Assembly: GCA_017521965.1 (NCBI GenBank)
Contig: JAFXAY010000043.1
Location: 1-36,302, forward strand
DNA from: Tidjanibacter sp.
GTDB taxonomy: Bacteria; Bacteroidota; Bacteroidia; Bacteroidales; Rikenellaceae
Reading direction: 5' to 3'
Length of the DNA: 36,302 bases
Positions 8,180 through 15,207 of this stretch are shown one piece after another. Each line of letters opens with the position of its first letter. The first letter of the stretch is position 1. A program made the translations under genes and the position numbers. The notes beneath the pieces are model-generated. The model searched no databases. It was not told where the DNA came from and saw only the letters and a program-made list of their open reading frames with translations.

Positions 8180-9130
8180 ATGGCTATTCACAAACTCAAA
8201 ATCTTCGCTTGTAGCGGCTCACACACTCTGGCCGAGAAGATAGCGAAAAGTTATGGTGTCGAGCTGGGTGACCTGAAACTCAGTATGTTTAGCGATGGCG
8301 AGTTCCAGCCCGCCTTCGAGGAGAGTATTCGCGGCTGTACCGTCTTCGTGGTACAATCCACTCCTCCCCCCGCAGAGAACCTGATGGAGTTGCTCCTCAC
8401 TATCGACGCTGCTCGTCGTGCCTCGGCACATATGGTGGTAGCTGTGATGCCCTACTTCGGTTGGGCTCGTCAGGACCGCAAGGACCGTCCCCGTGTGCCC
8501 ATCGGTGCGAAACTCGTGGCTAACCTCCTCGCAGCAGCAGGTGCCGACCGCGTGATCACTATGGACCTCCACGCCGACCAGATTCAGGGCTTCTTCGATA
8601 TCCCCGTTGACCACATCTACGCAAGCCGCATCTTCGTGCCCTACGTGCAGCAGATGGGCCTCGAAAACCTCTCGGTGGCTACCCCCGATATCGGTGGCTC
8701 GAAGCGTGCAAACAGCTATGCATCATACCTCAATGCACCTCTGATTATCTGCCACAAGCACCGCGACAGACCCAACGTAGTGGGCACTATGCGTGCTATC
8801 GGCGACGTTGAGGACCGCAATATCCTCCTGCTGGACGATATGATCGACACCGCAGGTACCATCACCAAGGCTGCCAATATGTTTATGGATATGGGCGCAC
8901 GCAGCGTACGCGCTTGTGTTACCCACCCGCTCCTCTCGGGTCCCGCCTACGAGCGTATCAACGAGAGCAAGCTGACCGAGGTGATTACTACCGATACTAT
9001 TCCCTTGCGTACCGATAAGGATACCTCCAAGTTCACCGTTCTCGGCATCGCCGACGTGATGGCCGACGTGATTGAGCGAGTGCATAATTATCGAGAGATT
9101 TCATCGCAGTTCCTTTTCGGACAGAAGTAA
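8180..9130 (+). CDS. prs: Ribose-phosphate pyrophosphokinase (PRPP synthase)
   Basis: This encodes 316 aa from ATG 8180. A start at 8147 would overlap the -7 box and add a non-conserved leader. The enzyme makes PRPP from ribose 5-phosphate and ATP for purine, pyrimidine, His, Trp and NAD synthesis. Visible motifs are FSDGE (37-41), ARQDRKDRPR (96-105), DLHADQIQGFFD (129-140), the catalytic Lys194 in HKHRDRP, and the PRPP loop LDDMIDTAGT (218-227). Length and motifs fit a cytosolic class I enzyme. The TAA stop is also the first bases of a 124-bp palindromic repeat, so this gene's 3' UTR is that element. Confidence 0.97.
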   Translation: MAIHKLKIFACSGSHTLAEKIAKSYGVELGDLKLSMFSDGEFQPAFEESIRGCTVFVVQSTPPPAENLMELLLTIDAARRASAHMVVAVMPYFGWARQDRKDRPRVPIGAKLVANLLAAAGADRVITMDLHADQIQGFFDIPVDHIYASRIFVPYVQQMGLENLSVATPDIGGSKRANSYASYLNAPLIICHKHRDRPNVVGTMRAIGDVEDRNILLLDDMIDTAGTITKAANMFMDMGARSVRACVTHPLLSGPAYERINESKLTEVITTDTIPLRTDKDTSKFTVLGIADVMADVIERVHNYREISSQFLFGQK

Positions 9131-9252
9131 AAAGCCATCTGATTGGTAAATTTTGCACTTCCCTTGCGAGGCTGCTCCTCACATACGCTTAGTATGCTGC
9201 GGGCAGCCTCGCTTCACGAAGCCCAAAATTTCCTCAATCATATGACTTTTTT
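9129..9252 (+). repeat. Stop-anchored ~125-bp palindrome, copy 1
   Basis: The whole segment is an imperfect palindrome. The left end AAAAAGCCATCTGATTGG mirrors the right end (CAATCATATGACTTTTTT), and an inner arm GCGAGGCTGC (9166-9175) pairs with GCAGCCTCGC (9202-9211). The centre carries CATACGC...GTATG. It begins inside the prs stop codon. Homologous copies are at 14245-14370 and 25778-25902, with a decayed one at 24334. Its function is unknown; it could act as a terminator or 3'-end stabiliser, or be a small mobile repeat. Confidence 0.85.
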
Positions 9253-9272
9253 GGGTGGTGGGTTTAAATTAT

Positions 9273-9310
9273 AAAACTGAGAGCAATATCGAATTGCTCT
9301 CAGTTTTAGT
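9273..9310 (+). terminator. GAGAGCAA-type hairpin terminator
   Basis: A 15-bp perfect stem (9273-9287 with 9293-9307) with loop ATCGA ends in TTTT. Near-identical hairpins follow the other two intact palindromes, at 14373 and 25910. Confidence 0.7.
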
Positions 9311-9313
9311 TTA

Positions 9314-9470
9314 TAGGGAGTTATGGGAGTTATAGGAGTTATAGGAATTATGTGATATTCTTTAAATACCCACTATTCCCATTGTTCCCATTATTCCCAT
9401 TATTCTCATTATTCCTATTGTGCCCTAACACTCCTTAACACTCCCTAATCTCCCTTCAATTTCCTTTCTC
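9314..9470. repeat. 9-bp-unit array, purine half then pyrimidine half
   Basis: Degenerate 9-bp units like GGGAGTTAT run to about 9351. From about 9368 the units become the reverse complement (ATTCCCATT, CTCCCTAAT) up to 9465, so the array is a large loose dyad. Positions 9423-9465 match 26555-26597 with one or two differences. No coding potential is evident. Confidence 0.75.
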
Positions 9471-9519
9471 TGACGAAATTGGCTCACTTTGTTCGCCTTT
9501 CTCGTTACTCCTTAATTTG

Positions 9520-9668
9520 CAAGCAAGTAATTGCTAAGCAGGGTGCAAGTGCTACCCCTTTCTATTAAATAGGGTTAGGTCTGTTCGAATAGATTCGACA
9601 GCCTAACCCTATTTAATAGAAAAAGGTTGTACATTCGTACAACCTTCTGCTTAGCAATCTCTTGCTTG
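9520..9668. repeat. 149-bp four-way-junction inverted-repeat element beside tRNA-Ser
   Basis: Outer 22-bp arms (9520-9541 and 9647-9668; 20 of 22 complementary) enclose three consecutive hairpins. Arm 1 is 9541-9557 (GGGTGCA with TGC-T-ACCC). Arm 2 is 9561-9620 (19 perfect bp plus 9 more). Arm 3 is 9623-9646 (10 bp). Linkers are only 2-3 nt, giving a cloverleaf-like fold. It starts 4 bp past the tRNA-Ser 3' end. It may be a structured RNA, a mobile element or an attachment site. Confidence 0.75.
9620..9646 (-). terminator. Likely tRNA-Ser transcription terminator
   Basis: On the minus strand a 10-bp stem (AAGGTTGTAC with GTACAACCTT, 4-nt loop) is followed by a T run (A run 9619-9624 on the plus strand), 26 bp past the tRNA 3' end. 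It is also arm 3 of the surrounding four-way element. Confidence 0.7.
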
Positions 9669-9671
9669 ATG

Positions 9672-9760
9672 CGGAGAGGACGAGATTCGAACTCGTGGTA
9701 CGGAATAACCCGTACGTCGGTTTAGCAAACCGGTGGTTTCAGCCACTCACCCACCTCTCC
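9672..9760 (-). tRNA. tRNA-Ser (anticodon GCU)
   Basis: An 89-nt serine tRNA. The acceptor stem GGAGAGG/CCTCTCC is 9760-9754 with 9679-9673, the discriminator base is G at 9672, the anticodon loop reads TTTGCTAAA (anticodon GCT, codons AGC/AGU), and the T loop reads GTTCGAATC. A long variable arm (about 9694-9715, ACGTACGGG with CCGTAC) is typical of class II tRNAs. CCA is not encoded. It has its own promoter and a terminator hairpin downstream. Confidence 0.95.
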
Positions 9761-9805
9761 GGGTAATGTTACCTGAAATCCGCTCTTGTTGAGCGTTAAG
9801 CGGTG

Positions 9806-9836
9806 CAAATATAGTGAATTTTAATTATCCGCCAAA
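9806..9836 (-). promoter_or_regulatory. Promoter of tRNA-Ser
   Basis: On the minus strand TTTG (9836-9833), exactly 19 bp, then TATATTTG (9813-9806) form a full Bacteroidetes consensus promoter 45 bp upstream of the tRNA. Confidence 0.85.
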
Positions 9837-9850
9837 CTCAAAACAAAACT

Positions 9851-9884
9851 TTTGTGAAATTTTTTTCCAAAAACACTATCTTTG
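9851..9884 (+). promoter_or_regulatory. Promoter of the Cu/Zn efflux permease gene
   Basis: TTTG (9851-9854) and TATCTTTG (9877-9884) are spaced 22 bp, slightly longer than the usual 19-21. The -7 box is perfect and lies 36 bp before ATG 9921. Confidence 0.6.
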
Positions 9885-9920
9885 CCTATAAATTGTATCC
9901 AACCAAACAGACTTTATATT

Positions 9921-11153
9921 ATGCAAAAATATATTATGCCACTCGTTGAACTGCTCTGTCAGATGGCACCATATCTCCTTCTGGGCTTTCTGATAGCAGG
10001 CGTTCTGCACGCATTTGTGCCCTCGAAACTATACTCTAAATATCTGTCGCGCAATAACTTCCGTAGTTCGGCCATCGCCGCACTCATCGGCATACCACTG
10101 CCGCTCTGCTCGTGTGGCGTAATCCCGACCGCTATGTCGATGCGTCGCGAGGGTGCGTCGCGTGCGGCGACCACCTCGTTCCTCATCGCAACCCCGCAGA
10201 CAGGTGTCGATTCCATTGCCGCCACCGCCGCACTTATGGGGTGGCCCTTTGCATTGCTGCGACCCATCGCTGCACTCGTCACCGCGCTATTTGGTGGTGG
10301 TGTGGTCAGCCTCGTGGAACGTGCTCACCCTGAGGATAATATCCCCAAAGCTGTCGAGGAAAAACAACTCCACAAAGGTTTTTGGGCGCGTTGCTGGGAA
10401 GCGGTGCGCTACGGGCTGGGCGATATGATTGAGAACATAGGTAAGTGGCTGATTATAGGCTTGGTAGTGGCGGGTGCAATCACCGTATTTGTCCCCGATG
10501 ACTTCTTCGCCATATTTAGCGGCAACACCCTGCTGAGTATGTTGCTCGTCTTGGTGGTGGCGGTGCCTATGTATATCTGTGCCACGGGCTCGGTGCCCAT
10601 TGCTGCGGCGCTGATGCTCAAAGGCCTCTCGCCAGGCACTGCACTTGTGATGTTGATGGCCGGCCCCGCTGCCAATATGGCGTCGATAATGGTGCTTGGC
10701 AAGGAACTCGGTCGCCGCTCGCTCATCACCTATCTCGCCACCATCATCTGTGGCTCTATCGCCTTTGGGTTGGTGGCCGACTATCTCCTGCCTGCCGAGT
10801 GGTTCTCGCGCGTGTCGCTCCACGCTGCCCACTCCCACGGTGCGGGCATCTCGCTCTTCGAGGGGTTGTGTGGTGGTCTCTTTATCGTGCTGCTCGTCAG
10901 TGCTTTCTGGCGACGCTACCGTCGAAATCGAAACAATCAAATACTGATGAATATGACCAGAGAATTTAAGGTAAAAGGTATGATGTGTGGTCACTGCCAG
11001 GCCAACGTGGAGAAGGGTCTTGCCGCGTTGGAGGGTGTGACCGCAGTGGTGGTTGACCTCGCCTCGGGCACTGCCCGCGTTGAGGGAACTGCGACCGATG
11101 AGGCTATCCGCGCCTGCATCGAAAGGCTCGGCTACGAGTGCCCGATGGAGTAG
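9921..11153 (+). CDS. SO_0444-family Cu/Zn-type efflux permease with C-terminal HMA domain
   Basis: This encodes 410 aa from ATG 9921; the in-frame TTG at 9882 lies inside the promoter. Residues 1 to about 340 form a polytopic permease of the ArsP/DUF318 (SO_0444) type. It has several membrane spans, a CSCG motif (Cys63, Cys65) between PLPL and VIPTAMS, and a second half-repeat around CATGSVPIAAAL. Residues about 348-410 are a heavy-metal-associated domain with the CGHC metal site (356-359). The inferred role is export of a soft metal across the inner membrane, with the HMA domain collecting or sensing it in the cytoplasm. Whether it carries Cu, Zn or arsenicals is not decidable here. A His-rich loop (AAHSHG) precedes the last span. 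A strong terminator follows 23 bp after the stop. Confidence 0.88.
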   Translation: MQKYIMPLVELLCQMAPYLLLGFLIAGVLHAFVPSKLYSKYLSRNNFRSSAIAALIGIPLPLCSCGVIPTAMSMRREGASRAATTSFLIATPQTGVDSIAATAALMGWPFALLRPIAALVTALFGGGVVSLVERAHPEDNIPKAVEEKQLHKGFWARCWEAVRYGLGDMIENIGKWLIIGLVVAGAITVFVPDDFFAIFSGNTLLSMLLVLVVAVPMYICATGSVPIAAALMLKGLSPGTALVMLMAGPAANMASIMVLGKELGRRSLITYLATIICGSIAFGLVADYLLPAEWFSRVSLHAAHSHGAGISLFEGLCGGLFIVLLVSAFWRRYRRNRNNQILMNMTREFKVKGMMCGHCQANVEKGLAALEGVTAVVVDLASGTARVEGTATDEAIRACIERLGYECPME

Positions 11154-11175
11154 GGCAGTGGCATCTAACGTGACG

Positions 11176-11212
11176 GTCGGGACGAATTAGAGTGTTTGTC
11201 CCGACTTTTTTT
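11176..11212 (+). terminator. Intrinsic terminator after the efflux permease gene
   Basis: Perfect 8-bp stem GTCGGGAC (11176-11183) with GTCCCGAC (11198-11205), followed by T7. Confidence 0.85.
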
Positions 11213-11221
11213 GTGTAACGC

Positions 11222-11252
11222 CTTGCAATCTTAAATATTAATCCTAACTTTG
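11222..11252 (+). promoter_or_regulatory. Promoter of the 140-aa membrane-anchored protein gene
   Basis: CTTG (11222-11225), exactly 19 bp, then TAACTTTG (11245-11252). Only one base of the -33 box differs from consensus. The ATG is 28 bp downstream. Confidence 0.7.
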
Positions 11253-11279
11253 TAGTAACCCAAAATAGAGGAAAGCCTT

Positions 11280-11702
11280 ATGAGAAATTTTCTGTGGTTT
11301 ATTATAGGTCTGCTCTGCGGAGTGTTGGTGATGATGATGCGTGAGGGCGATAGTGCTCCGAAAGAGAGCGAGGAGGCTGTTGAGGTTGTTGGAGTGGTAG
11401 AGGAGAACAAGCAACTACCCGGAGTGACGATGTTTGAAACACCTCAGGGAAATGTGCCTGTTAAGGTCCTGAGGATAGAGCAGATCTCCGAAAGCGGAGC
11501 AGCAATAGCAACCGAGGTTGAAAATTTCGGAACTTCTACATATATAGAACGTGATATAAAAGTATTGCTTTTACCCAAAGAGGGTGAGAATTTTTACTCA
11601 AAACAGATTATCCAACTCTCTTCCAATCAGCAGGCTTTGCGTGTGGGAGAGTATAAATCGGGAGGTAGAATCTATCCCGTTGTACGTATTACCAGAAAAT
11701 AG
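11280..11702 (+). CDS. Membrane-anchored protein of unknown function, 140 aa
   Basis: This encodes 140 aa with one N-terminal hydrophobic segment (residues 4-20, LWFIIGLLCGVLVMMM), followed by an acidic linker and a predicted all-beta region from about residue 50. That region includes VPVKVLRIEQISESGAAIAT and ENFGTSTYIERDIKVLLLP. The pattern resembles small beta-sandwich domains that describe an alteration of a bound ligand (FxLYD-like), but I do not recognise the family. The segment is probably an uncleaved anchor with the rest in the periplasm. It has its own promoter and lies between two unrelated genes. Confidence 0.65.
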   Translation: MRNFLWFIIGLLCGVLVMMMREGDSAPKESEEAVEVVGVVEENKQLPGVTMFETPQGNVPVKVLRIEQISESGAAIATEVENFGTSTYIERDIKVLLLPKEGENFYSKQIIQLSSNQQALRVGEYKSGGRIYPVVRITRK

Positions 11703-11762
11703 ATTTTTTTACACACCTATAAATAGGCTATTAGTCGACCGAAGAAAAACGTAGTTTTTCGC

Positions 11763-11801
11763 CAAAAGTTTTTGGTTCCGCTTTTTGTAAAAAGCGGAGA
11801 A
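11763..11801. repeat. 39-bp dispersed repeat with GC-A/T hairpin, copy 1
   Basis: CAAAAGTTTTTGG then TTCCGCTTTTT, a 2-nt loop and AAAAAGCGGAGAA. The stem CCGCTTTTT/AAAAAGCGG is 9 bp. The copy at 17561-17599 differs only at the two loop bases. Here it lies upstream of the lactonase-like gene; the other copy is downstream of tsaD. Confidence 0.7.
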
Positions 11802-11834
11802 AGAAAGGCTGTTAGCCAAATGAAGAAATAAGCT

Positions 11835-12932
11835 ATGAAACTAACCATCAAACAGTTGGCCTTTGTGCTGACTCTCTTCTTGTTCTCGGCGTGTGGCAAG
11901 CCTGCTGCCGAGCAGTTAGAACTCTATATCGGAACATATACTGCCGAGCAGAGCGAAGGTATCTATCGCCTGCATTTCGACACTGCCGATGGTACTTTCA
12001 CTGCGCCCGAACTTGTGGTGGAGGTCGATAACCCCTCCTACCTCGCCTTTTCGCCCGATGCCTCGCGCCTCTATGCGGTTAGCGAGGGCGAAACCGACGC
12101 CACCTCGGCGCTGAACGCCTACGCTGTCGAGGCCGATGGCAGCCTCACCCTCCTCTCGCGCCACGCCACAGGAGGTGCTGCCCCCTGCTATGTGAAGGTG
12201 GCGGGCGACTATGTCTATACCGCCAACTATCTGGGTGGCTCGGTGAGCGTCTTCCCCATCAATCCCGATGGCTCTACCGGCGAGGCTGAGTTGGTGCGTA
12301 AGTTCCACGATATGGCCGAGATGCACAATGTGGCCGAGGGCAAGGTGCCTCACCTGCACGGAGTATTCGACGCAGGTGGTAACAAACTCTATATGACCGA
12401 CTTGGGACTTGATATGCTTCACCTTGTTGAGCCTGAGAGAGAGAATGGAGAGGTTGACCTGCGCTTGATCAGCACCATCATCTTCAAAGATGGATTCGGC
12501 CCGCGCCACATGACCCGCTCCGATGATGGCAAGCGTCTATATGTGCTTGGCGAGTTGTCGGGAGAGATTGAGGTCTACGACACAAACGGTGGTCGCCTGC
12601 AAATAATACGCTCCGACAGTGTGGGTGGTGGCGGCTGTGCCGATATCCACCTCTCGCCCGATGGTCGTTTCCTCTACGCAAGCAATCGCCTGAAAGAGGA
12701 CGGTATCTCGACCTTTGCGGTTGATGCTGAGGGACTTCTGACAAAGATAGACTACACCCATACAGGTATCCACCCGCGCAACTTTACCCTCACTCCTGAC
12801 GGACGTTGGCTGCTCTGCGCAAATCGCGACACCGACAACATCCAGATTTTCGAGCGCAATGCCGAGAGCGGAAAGTTGACCTTGAAGGGTGAGATTAAGC
12901 TCAGTATGCCTGTCTGCTTGCTCTGGAAATAG
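11835..12932 (+). CDS. Lactonase-family (YbhE/Pgl-like) seven-bladed beta-propeller lipoprotein
   Basis: This encodes 365 aa with a lipoprotein signal peptide and Cys20 (FSACG). The mature part is a lactonase-type beta-propeller. Typical family blocks are YIGTYT, EGIYRLHFD, NPSYLAFSPD, HLHGVFDAGG, DGFGPRHMTRSDDGK, CADIHLSPDGRFLYASNR and THTGIHPRNFTLTPDGRWLLCANRD. Cytosolic relatives hydrolyse 6-phosphogluconolactone. This one is exported and lipid-anchored, so sugar-lactone hydrolysis in the envelope is an inference. It sits 53 bp upstream of a GH5 glycosidase gene on the same strand, which suggests co-transcription and a shared role in carbohydrate use. Confidence 0.85.
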   Translation: MKLTIKQLAFVLTLFLFSACGKPAAEQLELYIGTYTAEQSEGIYRLHFDTADGTFTAPELVVEVDNPSYLAFSPDASRLYAVSEGETDATSALNAYAVEADGSLTLLSRHATGGAAPCYVKVAGDYVYTANYLGGSVSVFPINPDGSTGEAELVRKFHDMAEMHNVAEGKVPHLHGVFDAGGNKLYMTDLGLDMLHLVEPERENGEVDLRLISTIIFKDGFGPRHMTRSDDGKRLYVLGELSGEIEVYDTNGGRLQIIRSDSVGGGGCADIHLSPDGRFLYASNRLKEDGISTFAVDAEGLLTKIDYTHTGIHPRNFTLTPDGRWLLCANRDTDNIQIFERNAESGKLTLKGEIKLSMPVCLLWK

Positions 12933-12985
12933 AGAGGATAACTCCCTTAATCATAATTTTATAACCAACAAAAATCAAACACAAC

Positions 12986-14242
12986 ATGAAAAAACTTCTG
13001 CTTATTCTGTGTGCTGCGTTGGCTACTTGCTGCGCAAAGAGTGGTGCCGAGGGTGATGGCATCAACAAGAACAAGGATTTTATCACCATCGACGGTCCTA
13101 ACCTTGTGGCTCCCGATGGCTCGAAATTCTTCATCAAGGGTACTAACCTCGGTAATTGGCTCAACCCCGAGGGCTATATGTTCAACTTTGCAAAGACCAA
13201 CTCGGCAGGTGCTATCGACCTGATGTTCCGTCAGATGGTAGGCCCCGACTTTACCAATGAGTTCTGGGCAGCCTTCAAAGATAACTACATCACCGAGGCC
13301 GATATCGACTTTATCGCTTCGACAGGCGCCAACACTATCCGTGTTCCCTTCCACTACAAGTTATTCACCGACGAGGACTATATGGGCCTCACCGCCAATC
13401 AGGACGGTTTCGCACGTATCGACCAGCTCGTGGAGTGGTGCCGCGGTAAGGGTGTATATCTGATTCTCGATATGCACGATGCTCCCGGCGGCCAGACCGG
13501 TGACAACATTGACGACAGCTACGGTTATCCTTGGCTCTTCGAGAGCGAGGCAAGTCAGGCTCTCTATTGCGACATCTGGCGTCGTATTGCCGACCACTAC
13601 AAGAACGAGCCCGTAATCCTCGGCTACGACCTTCTGAATGAGCCTATTGCTCCCTACTTCGAGAATCAGGCCGAGCTCGATGCCAAACTCGCTGCTATCT
13701 ATAAGATGGGTGTCGATGCAGTGCGCTCGGTGGATAAGAACCACATCATTATGCTGGGTGGCGCTCAGTGGAACGGTAACTTCCGCCCCTTGGAGAATAC
13801 CCTCTTCGACGACGGTATTATGTACACCTGCCACCGCTATGGTGGCGCAACAGATGCTAACGCTATCCGTAGTTTCATCGAGTTCCGCGACCGTGTGAAC
13901 CGCCCGATGTATATGGGTGAGATTGGTCACAATACCGACGAGTGGATGTCGTCGTTCTGCAAGACAATGGTGGAGAACAATATCGGCTACACCTTCTGGC
14001 CCTACAAGAAGATTAACGATAGCTGCTTTGCAGGTGTTCCCGCTCCCGAGGGTTGGAATAAGGTTGTACGCGCTTTCTCCGAGGCACCTCGTGCTACTTA
14101 TAACGAGATTCGCGCCGCTCGCCCCAATCAGGCAGAGGCTCGTCAGCTGATGATGCAGTTTGTGGAGAACAGCAAGTTTGAGAACTGCGTGATTCAGTAC
14201 TCCTATATCCGTGCGATTGGGTTGACTGTTAATGGCATCTAA
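12986..14242 (+). CDS. Glycoside hydrolase family 5 enzyme (cellulase-fold lipoprotein)
   Basis: This encodes 418 aa. The N-terminus is a signal peptide ending in CC (Cys15/16), so it is probably a lipoprotein. The GH5 (beta/alpha)8 motifs are in order: GTNLGNWLNPEGY (52-64), RVPFHY (119-124), LDMHDAPGGQ (161-170), LLNEP with catalytic acid/base Glu219, CHRYGG with His283 and Tyr285, and the nucleophile Glu312 in MGEIG. A retaining beta-1,4-glucanase, mannanase or exo-beta-1,3-glucanase activity is expected. NLGNWLNPEG is close to the GH5_9-like type, but the subfamily is not certain. It follows the lactonase-like lipoprotein gene by 53 bp. Its stop is followed at once by palindrome copy 2. 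Confidence 0.9.
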   Translation: MKKLLLILCAALATCCAKSGAEGDGINKNKDFITIDGPNLVAPDGSKFFIKGTNLGNWLNPEGYMFNFAKTNSAGAIDLMFRQMVGPDFTNEFWAAFKDNYITEADIDFIASTGANTIRVPFHYKLFTDEDYMGLTANQDGFARIDQLVEWCRGKGVYLILDMHDAPGGQTGDNIDDSYGYPWLFESEASQALYCDIWRRIADHYKNEPVILGYDLLNEPIAPYFENQAELDAKLAAIYKMGVDAVRSVDKNHIIMLGGAQWNGNFRPLENTLFDDGIMYTCHRYGGATDANAIRSFIEFRDRVNRPMYMGEIGHNTDEWMSSFCKTMVENNIGYTFWPYKKINDSCFAGVPAPEGWNKVVRAFSEAPRATYNEIRAARPNQAEARQLMMQFVENSKFENCVIQYSYIRAIGLTVNGI

Positions 14243-14244
14243 AT

Positions 14245-14370
14245 AAAAAAGCCATCTGATTGGTAAATTTGGTGTTGGAGGGGCCTGGGTAACCGCTTAC
14301 ATACAGCAAGTATGCTGCGCGGCTCCCCAGACCCCTCCGCCTAAAATTTCCTCAATCATATGACTTTTTT
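14245..14370 (+). repeat. Stop-anchored ~125-bp palindrome, copy 2
   Basis: It has the same ends as copy 1 (AAAAAAGCCATCTGATTGG and its mirrored right end). The inner arms are different: GGAGGGG-C-CTGGG (14277-14289) pairs with CCCAG-A-CCCCTCC (14326-14338), and ACCGC pairs with GCGGC. The centre is CATACAGCAAGTATG. It begins two bases after the GH5 stop codon. Confidence 0.85.
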
Positions 14371-14372
14371 GG

Positions 14373-14409
14373 AAAAATGAGAGCAATATCGAATTGCTCT
14401 CATTTTTTT
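14373..14409 (+). terminator. GAGAGCAA-type hairpin terminator
   Basis: A 15-bp stem (14373-14387 with 14393-14407) with loop ATCGA and a T7 tract. It directly follows palindrome copy 2 and probably ends the lactonase-GH5 transcript. Confidence 0.85.
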
Positions 14410-14410
14410 A

Positions 14411-14610
14411 TAGGGAGTTATGGGAGTTATGAGAATAATGGGAGTTATAGGAGTTATGGGAGATTAGGGAATTTAGTGAGTTTAAGGAGATTAGGGAATT
14501 TAGTGAATTTAGTGAGATTAAGGAATTTAAGGAACTTAAAGAGTTTAAAGATTTTCCTATTATTCCCATTATTCCCATAATTCCTATAATTCCCTAAACT
14601 CCCTAATAAT
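14411..14610. repeat. 9-bp-unit array with central strand switch
   Basis: From 14411 to about 14548 the plus strand is a run of 9-bp units with consensus near GGGARTTWA (GGGAGTTAT, GGGAATTTA, GTGAGTTTA, AGGAGATTA). From 14553 to 14606 the units are the reverse complement (TTATTCCCA, TAATTCCCT). Heptamer TTTTGAA repeats follow to 14640. This is the clearest of the window's arrays. Confidence 0.8.
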
Positions 14611-14641
14611 CATTTTGAATTTTGAATTTTGAACTTGGAAT

Positions 14642-14672
14642 TTTGCAATTCAAAAAAAACTTTCTACATTTG
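14642..14672 (+). promoter_or_regulatory. Promoter of the riboswitch/btuG-like transcript
   Basis: TTTG (14642-14645), exactly 19 bp, then TACATTTG (14665-14672): a full consensus promoter. Transcription would start just before the riboswitch aptamer. Confidence 0.85.
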
Positions 14673-14675
14673 TCG

Positions 14676-14866
14676 TCGGAAACGGTTCCCGAGTGTCGGT
14701 CCGACACAGAGGATTAAAAGGGAATGCCGTGAGAATCGGCAACAGTTCCCGCTGCTGTAAGTTCCTTTCGCTCAGAGCGAAATAGAGGTTTCGGCACTTT
14801 TGCCACTGGTCCGTCAGGACTGGGAAGGCGTCGAAATGGAATAAGTCAGAAGACCTGCCGCGTCCA
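14676..14866 (+). ncRNA. Cobalamin riboswitch (B12 aptamer)
   Basis: The core landmarks of the RF00174 class are present in order: GGGAATGCCGTGAGAATCGG at 14720-14739, then AACAGTTCCCGCTGCTGTAA (14741-14760), GCCACTG (14802-14808), TGGGAAGGC (14821-14829) and a B12 box variant AGTCAGAAGACCTGCC (14844-14859). It lies just after a consensus promoter and upstream of the btuG-like gene, which it should repress when cobalamin is plentiful. The boundaries are approximate. Confidence 0.93.
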
Positions 14867-15004
14867 AGCAAAAGGATTTACCCTGCGGCGAATGGGGTTT
14901 CTGACAGAGTTTCTCGGGCAGTCCGAGTTGTTGAGCGACAGAGGCGTAGGTCGCAAACAACAGGCAAAGCCCAAACAAAACATCGGTAAGAAGTTAAGTT
15001 CGCA

Positions 15005-15036
15005 CGCGTTAGGAGAAGTCCAACGCGATTTTTTTT
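15005..15036 (+). terminator. Intrinsic terminator inside the riboswitch leader
   Basis: CGCGTT-A-GGA (15005-15014) pairs with TCC-AACGCG (15019-15027) around a GAAG loop and is followed by T8 (15029-15036). It lies between the aptamer and the coding region, so B12-dependent premature termination is plausible. Confidence 0.75.
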
Positions 15037-15207
15037 CCTCCCAATCGCTGTTGCGACAACAGCGCTGTGGCGGATAGTAGTGTGAAAAAGGCTGTGGCGC
15101 GACAGAGTGAGAGGAAAGGCCCTCTGTCGCCGCTCACCGCCGAAACAAAGCGACAAAAGACCGGTCTTTTAAATAAACAAAAGAGTAAAAATTTAACTGA
15201 CAAAACA
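15037..15207 (+). other. Structured leader between terminator and btuG-like CDS
   Basis: This part of the 5' leader holds two further strong hairpins, 15046-15064 (8-bp stem, CGA loop) and 15099-15130 (9-bp stem GCGACAGAG/CTCTGTCGC). An in-frame extension of the downstream gene reaches 15067, but it is basic and lacks any conserved look, so I treat it as leader. Confidence 0.55.

Noticed and set aside
14377..14580. 67-aa open frame through the 9-bp array (GSYGSY...GNLVNLV repeats)
   Set aside because: The 9-bp period is a multiple of three, so any array stays open in frame. The start lies in the terminator hairpin and the other arrays are not open in the same way.
14892..15077. 61-aa open frame in the riboswitch leader
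   Set aside because: It spans the in-leader terminator and has no family resemblance or signal. It is better explained as structured leader RNA.
15067..15207. Upstream in-frame start for the btuG-like gene
   Set aside because: It would put 47 basic residues before a clear lipoprotein signal peptide, which would then not work as an N-terminal signal.
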